Positions 10,701-19,764 of a stretch of 64,000 bases of DNA are shown here, piece by piece. Every line of letters starts with the position of its first letter. Position 1 is the stretch's first letter. Below the pieces are notes generated by a model, which saw only the letters and a program-made list of their open reading frames with translations, was not told where the DNA came from and did not search any database. The position numbers were made by a program, and so were the translations under genes. Source of the stretch: an uncultured Burkholderiales bacterium (lineage in GTDB: Bacteria; Pseudomonadota; Gammaproteobacteria; Burkholderiales; Burkholderiaceae_A); NCBI GenBank assembly GCA_937864175.1, contig CALMJH010000041.1:186001-250000 (forward strand). Reading direction: 5' to 3'.

Positions 10701-10789
10701 GTCAGGCTGACTGCCCCTACCAGGGTAATGACCAGCGACAGGACCGTGGCGAAGACTGGCCGCTCGATGCAGATTTCAGACAGACGCAT
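7679..10789 (-). CDS. RND-family efflux transporter permease (HAE-1/AcrB-like)
   Basis: 1036 aa; MRLSEICIERPVFATVLSLVI, GASPEIIESQITKPLE, duplicated RND transmembrane organisation. Confidence 0.95.
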   Translation of the reverse strand: MRLSEICIERPVFATVLSLVITLVGAVSLTKLSIREYPKIDEPVVTVSTDYRGASPEIIESQITKPLEDSIAGIEGIEVLTSISRAENSQISVRFKLDRNPDDAASDVRDRVSRVRSRLPDSVGDSQVSKVEADASPIIWLTLNSDSLNLMELSDLANRVVKPRLQTLPGAADVRIFGDRRFAMRIWVDSQALTARGLSIQDVEDALRRQNVEIPAGLIETPGREFSVMAPTDLQTPQEFEGIILKAPRRQASLVRLKDVARVEIAPENERRVARYKGRNTVAMGVIKQATANPLTLSDAVQAEIPKILRDLPPSVGFEVANDYSVFIDRSIKAVTSSILEAVVLVGLVVFVFLKSWRAAIIPIVTIPVSLVTTFALLLMLGFSINTLTLLAMVLSIGVVVDDAIVVLENIARHIEEGMRPMAAAFQGMREISFAVVAMTLTLASVFAPMAFSSGRTGRLFIEFALTLAGAVLVSGFVALTLSPMMCSRLLRPHAKEAEELASQRPPAKWRLWARGLGEWFDRSFDRVAARYAQVLGVILDRRRTIALAAVAVLVVTGGFFNILKKELTPVEDRGFLVSILTAPQGSSIQYTARYALRLEDIFASVPEVEKYLVIAGSPAVDKGIAFLRPVPWEDRDRSTQEIAKQIQPKVLGIPGINAFVVTPPSLGQNVRARPIQVVVLSSASIQEMSAATEALRLRLLQNPMLQGVETDLQITKPEMRLDIDRERAADLGVPVELIGRTLETLLGGRQVTRFKRGNEQFDVIVQLEADRRNTPEDIRGVSVRGRDGQLVPLASLIKIRETVAPRELNHFLQQRAVTVTANLAPGVALGEALTAVERTAREVLPPDYQLDYDGQSREYRDSQNTILFVFALALVFIYLVLSAQFESFVYPMVIMLTVPLSFAGALLTMWLTGGTINVYSQIGLIALIGLVTKNGILIVEFANQLREQGLSVVESTLRATELRFRPILMTAISTVFGAIPLALATGPGAESRREIGWVIVGGMSLGTLLTLFVLPTIFVWVASCVSSSSTPKQPA

Positions 10790-10801
10790 CCAGTGCTCCG
10801 G

Positions 10802-11872
10802 CTAGGGCTTTGCTGGGGCGGGCCCTAGGACCCTAACGGGCTGACCTGGGCCACGAATTTTAAGCTGACCGGCGATGACCACCTGGTCACCAGCAGACAG
10901 CCCACCGACAATTTCGACCGTCTTCTCGAGCCGAATGCCTAGCTTTACGGGGACCTTCTCGGTCTTTCCGTCACGAATTCGCCAGACAAAAAAGCCATCT
11001 CGCTCGCCCACCAAGGCCTCCTCCGAGAGAACCAGGGCTTTGGGTTTCTCAACGAGATTTAATTTTGCGCGGCCAAAAAGCCCAGGCTTGATTCGGTCAC
11101 GGCTGTTGTCGACTGCCGCACGAAGGGCGATGAAACGGCCCTCCGCGTCAATCCGCGCGTCAACCGCCTCCACGACCGCCTCGACAGATTTTCCCTGGTC
11201 TAGCAGTTCGATAGTGAGTTTCTGGCCGCGACGAACCTCCGACATAAACCGCTCAGGCACTCGAAAATCAAAGAGCAGGCGACTGCTGTCCTCGACAATG
11301 GCCACCACATCACCGTCTTTCACAAAGTCTCCAACGCTGTGCTGTCGAAGGCCCACACGACCGGCGAAGGGGGCCGACAAGGCAGTTCGCTCGAGCCGCG
11401 CCTGCGCTAACTCGCGTTTGGCCTGGGCAATCTGTGCGGCCGCCTTGGACTCGTCGAGTGCCCGAGCACTGATGAACTTCTTGGCAAAGAGGTCTTGTGC
11501 GCGGGTGTAATTCGACGCCGCCAACTCGGCCTCTGCAGAGGCCTGCGCGAGCTCAGCCTTCAAGAGACGATCGTCTAGAGAGACCAGCAGCTGGCCCTTG
11601 TCCACTATCTGCCCATCCCGAAAGTGAATCTGGGCAATTCGCCCAGCCACCTCAGGCCGCAGATCGACAGACTGACGGGACTTGAACTCTCCCGTGACGC
11701 TCAGGGTCTCGGCAATGGCCTGCTCAACCACCGTGGAGAGCTCAACCGGAGCGGGAGGTGGCCCTTTGGGCGCCTGCTCCTGCGGCGCCAGCCAACCCTG
11801 ACGCCAGGCCAAAAGGCCCAGACCCAACAAGACCACTGCCGCCGCAACCAACCAACGAACCCGATGCTTCAC
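10802..11872 (-). CDS. Efflux RND transporter periplasmic adaptor (membrane fusion protein)
   Basis: 356 aa; N-terminal [35 protein letters not shown] lipoyl-like motif; directly upstream of the permease. Confidence 0.94.
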   Translation of the reverse strand: MKHRVRWLVAAAVVLLGLGLLAWRQGWLAPQEQAPKGPPPAPVELSTVVEQAIAETLSVTGEFKSRQSVDLRPEVAGRIAQIHFRDGQIVDKGQLLVSLDDRLLKAELAQASAEAELAASNYTRAQDLFAKKFISARALDESKAAAQIAQAKRELAQARLERTALSAPFAGRVGLRQHSVGDFVKDGDVVAIVEDSSRLLFDFRVPERFMSEVRRGQKLTIELLDQGKSVEAVVEAVDARIDAEGRFIALRAAVDNSRDRIKPGLFGRAKLNLVEKPKALVLSEEALVGERDGFFVWRIRDGKTEKVPVKLGIRLEKTVEIVGGLSAGDQVVIAGQLKIRGPGQPVRVLGPAPAKP

Positions 11873-12324
11873 AGAGATCCTTTCTGTCCAACGCCCTTGT
11901 TTGCCAGCGCGTCTGCTCGCTCATTTCCGAAGTGTCCACTATGCCCCTTGACCCAGACCCAATTGGTCTGGTGCCCTTCTAAGGCTCTTTCCAGTTGCTG
12001 CCAGAGATCCTGATTCGCGACCGGCTTGCCAGCAGAGGTCTTCCAGCCTTTTTGCTTCCAGTTCTGAAGCCAGACTTCAACTCCATTTTTGACATAACTC
12101 GAGTCAGTATAGATGGTCACCCGGCAGGGACGGGTGAGTGCCCCAAGCCCCTGGATGACTGCCATCAACTCCATCCGGTTGTTGGTCGTCATCGGCTCTC
12201 CGCCGAAGAGCTCCCGCTCTCGGTCGCCCGCCATCAAGAGGGCTCCCCAGCCCCCAGGCCCGGGATTGCCCTTGCAGGCCCCGTCCGTGTAGAGGGAGAC
12301 CGCAGTCGCCGCTTCGGTGCTCAT
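11869..12324 (-). CDS. rnhA: Ribonuclease HI
   Basis: [58 protein letters not shown]; likely start ATG 12324 inside the 201 aa ORF. Confidence 0.96.
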   Translation of the reverse strand: MSTEAATAVSLYTDGACKGNPGPGGWGALLMAGDRERELFGGEPMTTNNRMELMAVIQGLGALTRPCRVTIYTDSSYVKNGVEVWLQNWKQKGWKTSAGKPVANQDLWQQLERALEGHQTNWVWVKGHSGHFGNERADALANKGVGQKGSL

Positions 12325-13106
12325 CCGCGCTGCCCCGGCTCGAGTTGTTGAACGGTCGGGGCCACGGGCTTGGCACTGCTGGCGGCCTTGGTCCGCCACT
12401 GCGGCAGGATAACCCGCATGCCGACCCTTCGCTTGACTGCCGTCAGCTGATAGAGGGCCCCAAATCCCGGCCACCAGCGGGCACCAGCATCCTCCATCCA
12501 GGCCAGACGCTCCAGGCGCCGGGCGGAGTCAGAGACAGGCCGGTAAAAACCGTGGCGACCCCCTTCCACCTGCAGGGCGAGCAGCGCGCACCAGTCCTTT
12601 ACCCGCCCCATGGCCACCCAACGCGACAGGACAGGCGGGAACTGGACGGGCGAGAGCGGGCGGTGCAGAGCCCAGAGGCTCATGGGATTGAGCCCAACTA
12701 GCACCAGCCGCCCCTCGGGAATCAGCACACGCTCGGCCTCACGAAGAAGGCCATGTGGGTCCTCCACGACCTCCAGCCCGTGCGCCAGGACCACCAGATC
12801 GACAGACTCGCTCGCAAATGGCCAGGCGTCGGCCTGGCCGACGACCATCGACTGGTCCTGGTCGGACTCCAGCCGGTCTTGCTGCGGGGCCTCGAAACAC
12901 AGGCGCGACCGATGACCCATTCGATTTTTGCGAAGTGCGTCTAGAGAAGAGGGGCCCACCTGAATCGCCTGGTAGCCAAAGCAATCCCCAACAGCAGCAT
13001 CCAGCCAGGCCTGCTCCAGCGCGAGCAACTGCTGGCCGGTCGGCAGACCCAGCCAGCGTCTCCAAGAACTGTAGGGATGCGAGTCTATTGGGGGGATAAT
13101 TTGCAT
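12321..13106 (-). CDS. SAM-dependent methyltransferase
   Basis: Methyltransferase-like core [38 protein letters not shown]; likely start ATG 13106 (MQIIPP) to avoid overlap with gloB. Confidence 0.85.
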   Translation of the reverse strand: MQIIPPIDSHPYSSWRRWLGLPTGQQLLALEQAWLDAAVGDCFGYQAIQVGPSSLDALRKNRMGHRSRLCFEAPQQDRLESDQDQSMVVGQADAWPFASESVDLVVLAHGLEVVEDPHGLLREAERVLIPEGRLVLVGLNPMSLWALHRPLSPVQFPPVLSRWVAMGRVKDWCALLALQVEGGRHGFYRPVSDSARRLERLAWMEDAGARWWPGFGALYQLTAVKRRVGMRVILPQWRTKAASSAKPVAPTVQQLEPGQRG

Positions 13107-13135
13107 AACCACATTCCGCTGGTGCAAGGATCTCC

Positions 13136-13909
13136 ATGCAGGTCGAGCCACTTCACGCATTTTCAGACAATATCATCTGGGCCCTTCTAGCCAGCCAAGG
13201 GCCAAGCGTCTGGGTCGTTGACCCCGGTGACGCTCAGCCCGTTGTCGACTGGCTCTCGCAGACCCAACGACGCCTCGCCGGCATTCTCATTACCCACCAT
13301 CACCAGGATCATGTCGGTGGCGTCGAGTCCCTCTTGGCCTCTCCCGCACTCTGGGTGGACCCCATGTTCCAGCCAGTCTTGGGCCCCGAGGCCTGCCGTC
13401 CATTTGGCGTCAACCAGGTGGTCTCCGAAAAGACCCATGGACAAGCCTTTCGCCTGGCTGGTCTCGATGGGACCCTGATGGTCCTCGAGGTTCCTGGTCA
13501 TACCCTGGACCACCTGGCCTACCTGGTTCAGGCCAGCGGCCAGCCTGCAAGCCTGTTCTGTGGTGACACCCTGTTTGCGGGTGGCTGCGGCCGACTGCTC
13601 GGTGGCACTGCCGCCCAACTGCAGAACTCGCTTGTCCGGCTGACCCATCTGGCCGCCGAGACTCAGGTCTACTGCGCCCACGAATACACCCTGACCAACC
13701 TGCAGTTTGCAGCCGAGGTTCTGCCAGACTGCCCAGCGGTTCGGGCCCGTCTTGCGGCCGTTCGCCTCGACCGTCAGGCTGGTCGCTGCACGCTACCGAG
13801 CACCATCGGCCTCGAGTGCCAGACAAATCCTTTTCTTCGTGAGACCGACCTGGAGGCCTTCGCGGCCCTGCGCAGAGCCAAAGACAGCTTCAGACCTGCC
13901 AGCCGTTAA
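13136..13909 (+). CDS. gloB: Hydroxyacylglutathione hydrolase (glyoxalase II)
   Basis: Metallo-beta-lactamase motif THHHQDHVGG, FCGDTLFAGGCGR, YCAHEYTLTN. Confidence 0.95.
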   Translation: MQVEPLHAFSDNIIWALLASQGPSVWVVDPGDAQPVVDWLSQTQRRLAGILITHHHQDHVGGVESLLASPALWVDPMFQPVLGPEACRPFGVNQVVSEKTHGQAFRLAGLDGTLMVLEVPGHTLDHLAYLVQASGQPASLFCGDTLFAGGCGRLLGGTAAQLQNSLVRLTHLAAETQVYCAHEYTLTNLQFAAEVLPDCPAVRARLAAVRLDRQAGRCTLPSTIGLECQTNPFLRETDLEAFAALRRAKDSFRPASR

Positions 13910-13918
13910 ACTAGTCGG

Positions 13919-15439
13919 ATGAACCGTTTCTCTTGTGGACCTCTTGCGGGTCGGGTTGCAGCCCTCGCAGTTGCGCTCCTGTTGTCGGCCTGCGCCAGCG
14001 TTGGCCCAGACCCGGTCGTGCAGCAGGCGCCCTTCCCGCCTGTCACGGCATCCAGTCGGTCAGACACTGGGTCGCCCTCTGGCCAGGTCCCCTCAAGGCC
14101 GACGCAGGACTCCAAGGCCAAGGCCCCCCTCGCCCAGTCGCCAAAAGCCCCCCAATCCAGCCCGACTGCAGACGCTGGGGTGGCGGGCCCCAAAAATCTC
14201 ATGGTCCGCGTCCAGCGCGGGTTTGGCATGCCAGAGCTCCCCAGCAGCCTGGTCGATAGCCATATTCGACGCTTTCTGAACAAGCCCGAGTATCTGGAGC
14301 GCGTCTTCGAACGGGGTGGTCGCTACCTTCACCACATCGTGGAGGAGGTGGAGGCCAGGGGTCTGCCGACCGAATTAGCCCTGCTTCCCATTGTGGAGAG
14401 CGCCTTTAATCCTCAGGCCACCTCCAGCGCAAAGGCGGCGGGCCTCTGGCAGTTCATCCCCTCGACGGGACGGGCCTTTAACCTCTCGCAGAGTTGGTGG
14501 CAGGACGAGCGACGAGACATTATTGAATCCACCCGGGCGGCTCTCGATTATCTTCAGAAGATCTATGCCTTGCAGGGGGACGACTGGTTTCTGGCACTGG
14601 CCTCTTACAACTGGGGCGAAGGTGCGGTCTCTCGGGCGATCAAACGAAACAAGGCAAGAAAAAAACCCACCGACTATCTGAGTCTGAAGATGCCGAAGGA
14701 GACTCGGCATTACGTGCCGCAGCTCATCGCGCTGCGCAACCTTCTTAGAGATCCAGAGAAATATGGCCTTCGCCTGCCATTCGTCGAAGACCGCCCCTAC
14801 TTTGCCGTTCTCGACAAGAGCCAGTCGATGGACTTGGCCTTGGCGGCAGAGCTTGCAGAGCTGAGCGTCGCAGACTTTAAGGCCCTCAACCCCCACCTGA
14901 ACCGACCCGTGATCACGGTGAGCCGGACCAGCAGAATCGTTCTGCCCGTTGAGGCAGTCCAGACCTACCACGAGAACCTGAAAATCTGGCTTGAGAGTGG
15001 TCTGCCGCTGGTGACTTGGCAGCCCTACACCCTGAGAAAAGGGGATTCTCTGGCCAAGCTGGCCAAGACGTCAGGCGTCAGCGTTCAAGACCTGGTCAAG
15101 GCCAATGGCCTGAAAAATGGCACCACCAGCCTTCTTCCGGGGTCGTCCATTCTGGCGCCCATTGCGGTCCAAGACCATCAGCCTGCCATTGAGACCACTC
15201 TGGCGAGATTCCCGGGTGCCAAGACCATCGAGCACGTCCACCTGCCGGCGAAAATCTACCGAGTTAAAAAATCCGACACCCTCTCGAAAATCGCTCGGCG
15301 CTTCGATGTCTCGGTAAGCGACATCCGCCGCCTGAACAAGCTCTCTGGCAACGTTAAGGTAGGCATGCGACTCATCATCCGGCCCGCAGAAACAAAAGTG
15401 TTGGTGACCGACGCCCAGGGGCGCCGGTCTTATCGGTAG
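13919..15439 (+). CDS. mltD: Membrane-bound lytic murein transglycosylase D-like protein with LysM repeats
   Basis: Lipoprotein-like N-terminus (LLLSACAS), SLT catalytic region LPIVESAFNPQATSSAKAAGLWQFIPSTGR, two C-terminal LysM domains. Confidence 0.93.
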   Translation: MNRFSCGPLAGRVAALAVALLLSACASVGPDPVVQQAPFPPVTASSRSDTGSPSGQVPSRPTQDSKAKAPLAQSPKAPQSSPTADAGVAGPKNLMVRVQRGFGMPELPSSLVDSHIRRFLNKPEYLERVFERGGRYLHHIVEEVEARGLPTELALLPIVESAFNPQATSSAKAAGLWQFIPSTGRAFNLSQSWWQDERRDIIESTRAALDYLQKIYALQGDDWFLALASYNWGEGAVSRAIKRNKARKKPTDYLSLKMPKETRHYVPQLIALRNLLRDPEKYGLRLPFVEDRPYFAVLDKSQSMDLALAAELAELSVADFKALNPHLNRPVITVSRTSRIVLPVEAVQTYHENLKIWLESGLPLVTWQPYTLRKGDSLAKLAKTSGVSVQDLVKANGLKNGTTSLLPGSSILAPIAVQDHQPAIETTLARFPGAKTIEHVHLPAKIYRVKKSDTLSKIARRFDVSVSDIRRLNKLSGNVKVGMRLIIRPAETKVLVTDAQGRRSYR

Positions 15440-15454
15440 GGACCCGCAAGCCGG

Positions 15455-16582
15455 CTAGGCAGCCTGAACCGTGAGGCGGCGGATAGACCGCTGGGAGAAG
15501 TCTTGAAACGCAGCGATGCCACTGGCCTCGGCGCGTTGGCACCAGGCGGCCAGCGCGGCAACTGCCTGCTCCACACTCAGTGAGCGCTGGGCCCAGATAC
15601 CCTCGAAGTCGGTTCTAAGTTCGGCTGCGCGCTTAGTAAGATCGCACTGCAGTCGGCCCTGCTGAATTCTGGCCTTTTCGAGCCGAGCCTGCACGCCTTC
15701 CGCGACTTTGGAGAGCCGCGCCAAGATCTCGTACTTGCCACGCAGAACTGCTGCAACCGTGTCCGCATCGATGTCTTGTTTGGTCGGATCGAAAGAGAGT
15801 CCCGCTGGCAGGCTCCTGGGCCGTGCCAGTCCCACCAGAGTCAGCAGCCGAATGTAGAGCCAGCCAATGTCGAATTCGTACCACTTCGACGAGAGCTTAG
15901 GCGAGGTGGCATGGGCATGGTGGTTGTTGTGGAGTTCCTCGCCGCCGATCAGGATGCCCCAGGGCAGCAGGTTGGTGCTGGTGTCGGGACTCTTGAAGTT
16001 GCGGTAGCCCCAGAAGTGCCCCAGGCCGTTGATGACGCCCGCAGCAAAGAAGGGGATCCAGGCCATCTGAACAGCCCAGATAGCAACGCCTGCGACCCCG
16101 AATAGCAAGACATCGGCAATTAGGTAGAGGCTGACTCCAAGTGCGCTGTGGGCGCTGTAGAGCTTTCGCTCGATCCAGTCGTCCGGACAGCCATGGCCAT
16201 AGCGCTCCATGATCTCGTGGTCCTTCGAGGCGACACGGTAGAGCTCCGCACCCCGCCAGAGGACCTCTGGAAGCCCACGAGTCTGGGGGCTGTGGGGATC
16301 GTCGGATGTCTCACACTTGGCATGGTGCTTGCGGTGAATCGAGGCCCATTCTTTGGTCACCATGCCCGTCGAGAGCCAGAGCCAAAACCGAAAGACGTGG
16401 GAGACCAACGGGTGCAGCTCGACCGCACGGTGAGCCTGACACCGATGAAGATAAATGGTGACGCCAGCGATGGTGAGGTGAGTCGTGGCCAGCGTAAACA
16501 AGACCAAGGCGGGCCAAGACCAGCCGGTAAGTCCGAACTGCAAAAATGTGTAAAAAGCGTCCAAGTGCAACCCTTCTGTCAA
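15455..16582 (-). CDS. Acyl-CoA/acyl-lipid delta-9 fatty acid desaturase
   Basis: Three His boxes: HRCQAH, HRKHH, HNNHHA; multiple TM helices. Confidence 0.92.
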   Translation of the reverse strand: MTEGLHLDAFYTFLQFGLTGWSWPALVLFTLATTHLTIAGVTIYLHRCQAHRAVELHPLVSHVFRFWLWLSTGMVTKEWASIHRKHHAKCETSDDPHSPQTRGLPEVLWRGAELYRVASKDHEIMERYGHGCPDDWIERKLYSAHSALGVSLYLIADVLLFGVAGVAIWAVQMAWIPFFAAGVINGLGHFWGYRNFKSPDTSTNLLPWGILIGGEELHNNHHAHATSPKLSSKWYEFDIGWLYIRLLTLVGLARPRSLPAGLSFDPTKQDIDADTVAAVLRGKYEILARLSKVAEGVQARLEKARIQQGRLQCDLTKRAAELRTDFEGIWAQRSLSVEQAVAALAAWCQRAEASGIAAFQDFSQRSIRRLTVQAA

Positions 16583-16592
16583 TAACGTTAGG

Positions 16593-18038
16593 CTATTTTC
16601 CCACGGGGTTTCCCAACTGTGGGTCCTTTTTGGTCAACAAAACCCCAAAAAAACCATCCGTATTCGACCGATGGGGCAGCAGCCGGAGTTCGTCGTTCTT
16701 CGTGAAGGCCTGCCAGTCGCCAGGCAACTCAACGCCAGCTGCCGCCAAGGCCAGCCGGGCCGATTGACGCTCAAAGTCCGGATGGTTCTGGAGAAACCAA
16801 GTCACCTGGTCCTCGTTCTCGCGACGGTCCACGCTGCAGGTGGCATAGACCAGCCGCCCCCCGGGTGCACAGAGCTGAGCGGCGGCGGCCAGAATTCTGC
16901 GCTGGGTCTCGACCAGCTGCGCCAGGGTCTGCGGCGTCTGGCGCCATTTCAGGTCTGGGTTTCGCCGCAGCGTGCCCAGACCGCTGCAGGGGGCATCCAC
17001 CAGCACCGCCTGGGCCTTGCCCCGCAGACGCTTGACTCGATCATCTCGCTCGTGAGCAATCGCGACAGGCCAGACATTTGAGAGACCACTGCGGGCCAGA
17101 CGGGGCTTGAGCCGCGCGAGGCGGTTGACCGCAGTATCAAAGGCATAGAGCCGCCCAGTGTTGCGCATGAGGTCACCCATGGCCAGGGTCTTGCCGCCCG
17201 CGCCCGCGCAGAAATCCACCACGAACTCGCCCCGTCCCGGGTTGAGCAGCCGCACCAGCAGCTGGCTACCGGTGTCTTGAACTTCAAACCAGCCCTGCTG
17301 AAAAGACGGAAGGCTGGCGAGCGCAGGCCGCCCCTCCAGCCTCAATGCCCCGGGCAGGATGGGCGAGACCTGAACGGCAAGACCCGCTGCCGCCAGAGCC
17401 TGAACCGTCGCCTTCACCGTGGTCTGGGTTCGGTTTACGCGCAGGTCCAGACAGGCTGTCTGCAGGCAGGCCTGGGCCAACTCGCCGGCCTGATCCACGC
17501 CGAACTCTGCTGTCCAGCTCTGCCAGATCCAGTCTGGAAGGCTCTGGGCTACGGTGGGGGGCAGACTCTCATAGGCCTGCAGGGCCAGTTGACACCAGGC
17601 TTGTTCGCCCTGCGTCAACTCCGAGACGATGCGGTCGTACCCGATTGCAAGACTGGCTGCGAGGAGGGCCATGCGGCGCCAGCCTGTTGAGGCGGGCTGC
17701 TCGGCCTCAAGGGTGATACCAGCGGCGGAGAGGACCTGCACCAAGGCAGACCATCGACGAACCGCCAGGTAGGCCGACTCGGCCAGAAAAAAACGGCTCG
17801 AGGTGCTGAGTCTTGTCTGATCCTTCAGGGCCTGAGAGAGCAGGCTGTCCATCGGTGCAGAGAAGGTCGAGAGCCTGCAGAGCAGTTCAGCCAACAGGGA
17901 AAGCCTCTCCGGGGGCTGCCCCTTGGAGCCCCTGCCGGTGGTGCTTGGCCGACTTCTGCCGTTGGCCTGGCTTCGTGGCCGATCTGACCTGGGGCCGGCC
18001 CTTCCCTTTGGCTTGGGGATGGGCTTAGTGGGTGGCAT
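16593..18038 (-). CDS. rsmB: RsmB/NOP family 16S rRNA m5C methyltransferase
   Basis: VVDFCAGAGGKTLAMGDLM, VDAPCSGLGTLRRNPDLKWR, YATCSVDRRENEDQV; likely start ATG 18038. Confidence 0.88.
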   Translation of the reverse strand: MPPTKPIPKPKGRAGPRSDRPRSQANGRSRPSTTGRGSKGQPPERLSLLAELLCRLSTFSAPMDSLLSQALKDQTRLSTSSRFFLAESAYLAVRRWSALVQVLSAAGITLEAEQPASTGWRRMALLAASLAIGYDRIVSELTQGEQAWCQLALQAYESLPPTVAQSLPDWIWQSWTAEFGVDQAGELAQACLQTACLDLRVNRTQTTVKATVQALAAAGLAVQVSPILPGALRLEGRPALASLPSFQQGWFEVQDTGSQLLVRLLNPGRGEFVVDFCAGAGGKTLAMGDLMRNTGRLYAFDTAVNRLARLKPRLARSGLSNVWPVAIAHERDDRVKRLRGKAQAVLVDAPCSGLGTLRRNPDLKWRQTPQTLAQLVETQRRILAAAAQLCAPGGRLVYATCSVDRRENEDQVTWFLQNHPDFERQSARLALAAAGVELPGDWQAFTKNDELRLLPHRSNTDGFFGVLLTKKDPQLGNPVGK

Positions 18039-18723
18039 GAATGGGCCTCTGGCTAAGTTCAGGGTGCAGCAGGCGAGACTGGAAGACAAACGACTCAAAA
18101 CCAGCCGCTGGCGTGCCGCCCAACTGCCAGCCGGCTGGGGTCAGACGAGCCACCCCCGACAAGACCGCCGCGGCGGCCTGGGGGTAGAGCTGGTGCTCCA
18201 TTGGAAGAAGCCGCTCAGCCAAGCGCGCCGGCGTGTCGCCGGGATGCACCGGAATAACGGCCTGGGCCAAGATGGGTCCCTGGTCGAGGTCGGCCGTGAC
18301 AGCATGGACGGTCGCACCGTGGACCGAGACACCGTCGGCCAAGACCCGCGCATGGGTCTGGGTACCCGGATAGGCCGGCAGCAACGAGGGATGAATATTG
18401 AGCAGCCGTCCGGCGAATGCCAAGCAGAACCCGGGGCTGACAATCCGCATGTAGCCGGCCATGAGCACCAGGTCCGGGCAGGCCTGGTGGAGGACTTGGG
18501 CCATCGCCTCATCGAAGGCCAGTCGGTCTGGATAGTCTCGGTGGTCCACCACCTCGGTCTTGAGCCCTCGCTGGTGGGCGGCGGCCAGCCCGGCGGCCTC
18601 CGGTCGATTGCTGACCACCTGGACAATCTCGACAGGCAAGGCCCGTTGGGCAAACCAGTCGGCTACTGCCGCCATGTTGCTGCCACGGCCCGAGATCAGA
18701 ATCGACAAACGCTTTTTGCTCAC
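18025..18723 (-). CDS. purN: Phosphoribosylglycinamide formyltransferase
   Basis: SKKRLSILISGRGSNMAAV, VLMAGYMRIVSPGF, NIHPSLLPAYPGTQTHARVLADGVSVHGATVH; GTG start at 18723. Confidence 0.95.
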   Translation of the reverse strand: MSKKRLSILISGRGSNMAAVADWFAQRALPVEIVQVVSNRPEAAGLAAAHQRGLKTEVVDHRDYPDRLAFDEAMAQVLHQACPDLVLMAGYMRIVSPGFCLAFAGRLLNIHPSLLPAYPGTQTHARVLADGVSVHGATVHAVTADLDQGPILAQAVIPVHPGDTPARLAERLLPMEHQLYPQAAAAVLSGVARLTPAGWQLGGTPAAGFESFVFQSRLLHPELSQRPIHATH

Positions 18724-18793
18724 CGACGGATTGTAAGGCCGGCGGCCATCAAGCCCTATACTGTGGGCTTTTCTGCTGTCTTGCAGTCCACCT

Positions 18794-19756
18794 ATGCACA
18801 TTTCCTGGAGTTGGGCGCAGCCGTCATCCGCTAGCCCCAGACCCCTCCGCAGCCCTTCTCAGAAGAATGCGCCCGGCGCCGCCGTCGCAATTGGCAGCTT
18901 TGATGGCCTCCATCTCGGTCATCAGGCCCTGATTCGTCGCATCCAGACTGTCGGAAGGTCGCAGGGACTGGTCCCAACGGTCTGCAGTTTTCAGCCGCAT
19001 CCAAGAAAGCTTTTCAGCCCCCAACAGGCGCCGGGCCTCATCCTGCCTCTGCGAGACAAGCTCGATGCCTTGGCACGAGCGGGGCTTGGTCGCACCCATT
19101 TCCTGCGATTTAACCAGGCCATGGCCAGCCTGAGTCCGCAGGAGTTCGTCCAGCAAATCCTGGTCCGAGTACTGCAGAGTCGTCTGGTGGTGGTAGGAGA
19201 GGATTTTCGATTTGGTCACCGAAGAGCCGGTGACATTGGCCTTCTGACGAGCCTCGGGGAGCAGCACGGCTTTCAGACCGAGGCTGTCTCGGAGGTGGTC
19301 GAGGGGGGGCTGAAAGTCTCGAGTTCTCGGGTCCGACAGGCCCTGGCCGACGGCGACCTCGGCCTTGTGCGCCGTCTGCTGGGAAGGCCCTACACGCTCA
19401 GTGGCCGGGTTCGGTATGGCCAGCAGCTTGGCCGCAAGCTGGGGTTCCCGACCCTCAACCTCGCCATGCCAGATGACCTCGTTGCCATCGGGATTTTTGC
19501 TGTCCGCGTCCATGGGTTGTCCAGACAGCCACTGCCTGGTGTGGCCAGCCTTGGCCGGCGGCCCACCGTAGAATCCAATGGCCGCCTTCTGCTGGAGGTC
19601 CACGTTCTGGATTGGGACGGGCTGGCCTATGGCCAGGCAGTTCAGGTCGAGATGGTTGAACGGCTTCGAGGCGAAAAGACTTTTGATCACCTAGACGCAA
19701 TGATTGAACAGATGCACCAAGACCTGGCACAGGCCCGTCAGCGGCTTCAACCTTAG
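18794..19756 (+). CDS. ribF: Bifunctional riboflavin kinase/FAD synthetase
   Basis: [54 protein letters not shown]. Confidence 0.95.
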   Translation: MHISWSWAQPSSASPRPLRSPSQKNAPGAAVAIGSFDGLHLGHQALIRRIQTVGRSQGLVPTVCSFQPHPRKLFSPQQAPGLILPLRDKLDALARAGLGRTHFLRFNQAMASLSPQEFVQQILVRVLQSRLVVVGEDFRFGHRRAGDIGLLTSLGEQHGFQTEAVSEVVEGGLKVSSSRVRQALADGDLGLVRRLLGRPYTLSGRVRYGQQLGRKLGFPTLNLAMPDDLVAIGIFAVRVHGLSRQPLPGVASLGRRPTVESNGRLLLEVHVLDWDGLAYGQAVQVEMVERLRGEKTFDHLDAMIEQMHQDLAQARQRLQP

Positions 19757-19764
19757 AATCCACT

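Noticed and set aside
15440-15454. Terminator between mltD and the desaturase gene
   Set aside because: The 15-nt gap contains no stable stem with a T tract
17923-18834. 303 aa plus-strand ORF opposite purN/rsmB
   Set aside because: Antisense to conserved purN; no domain recognisable
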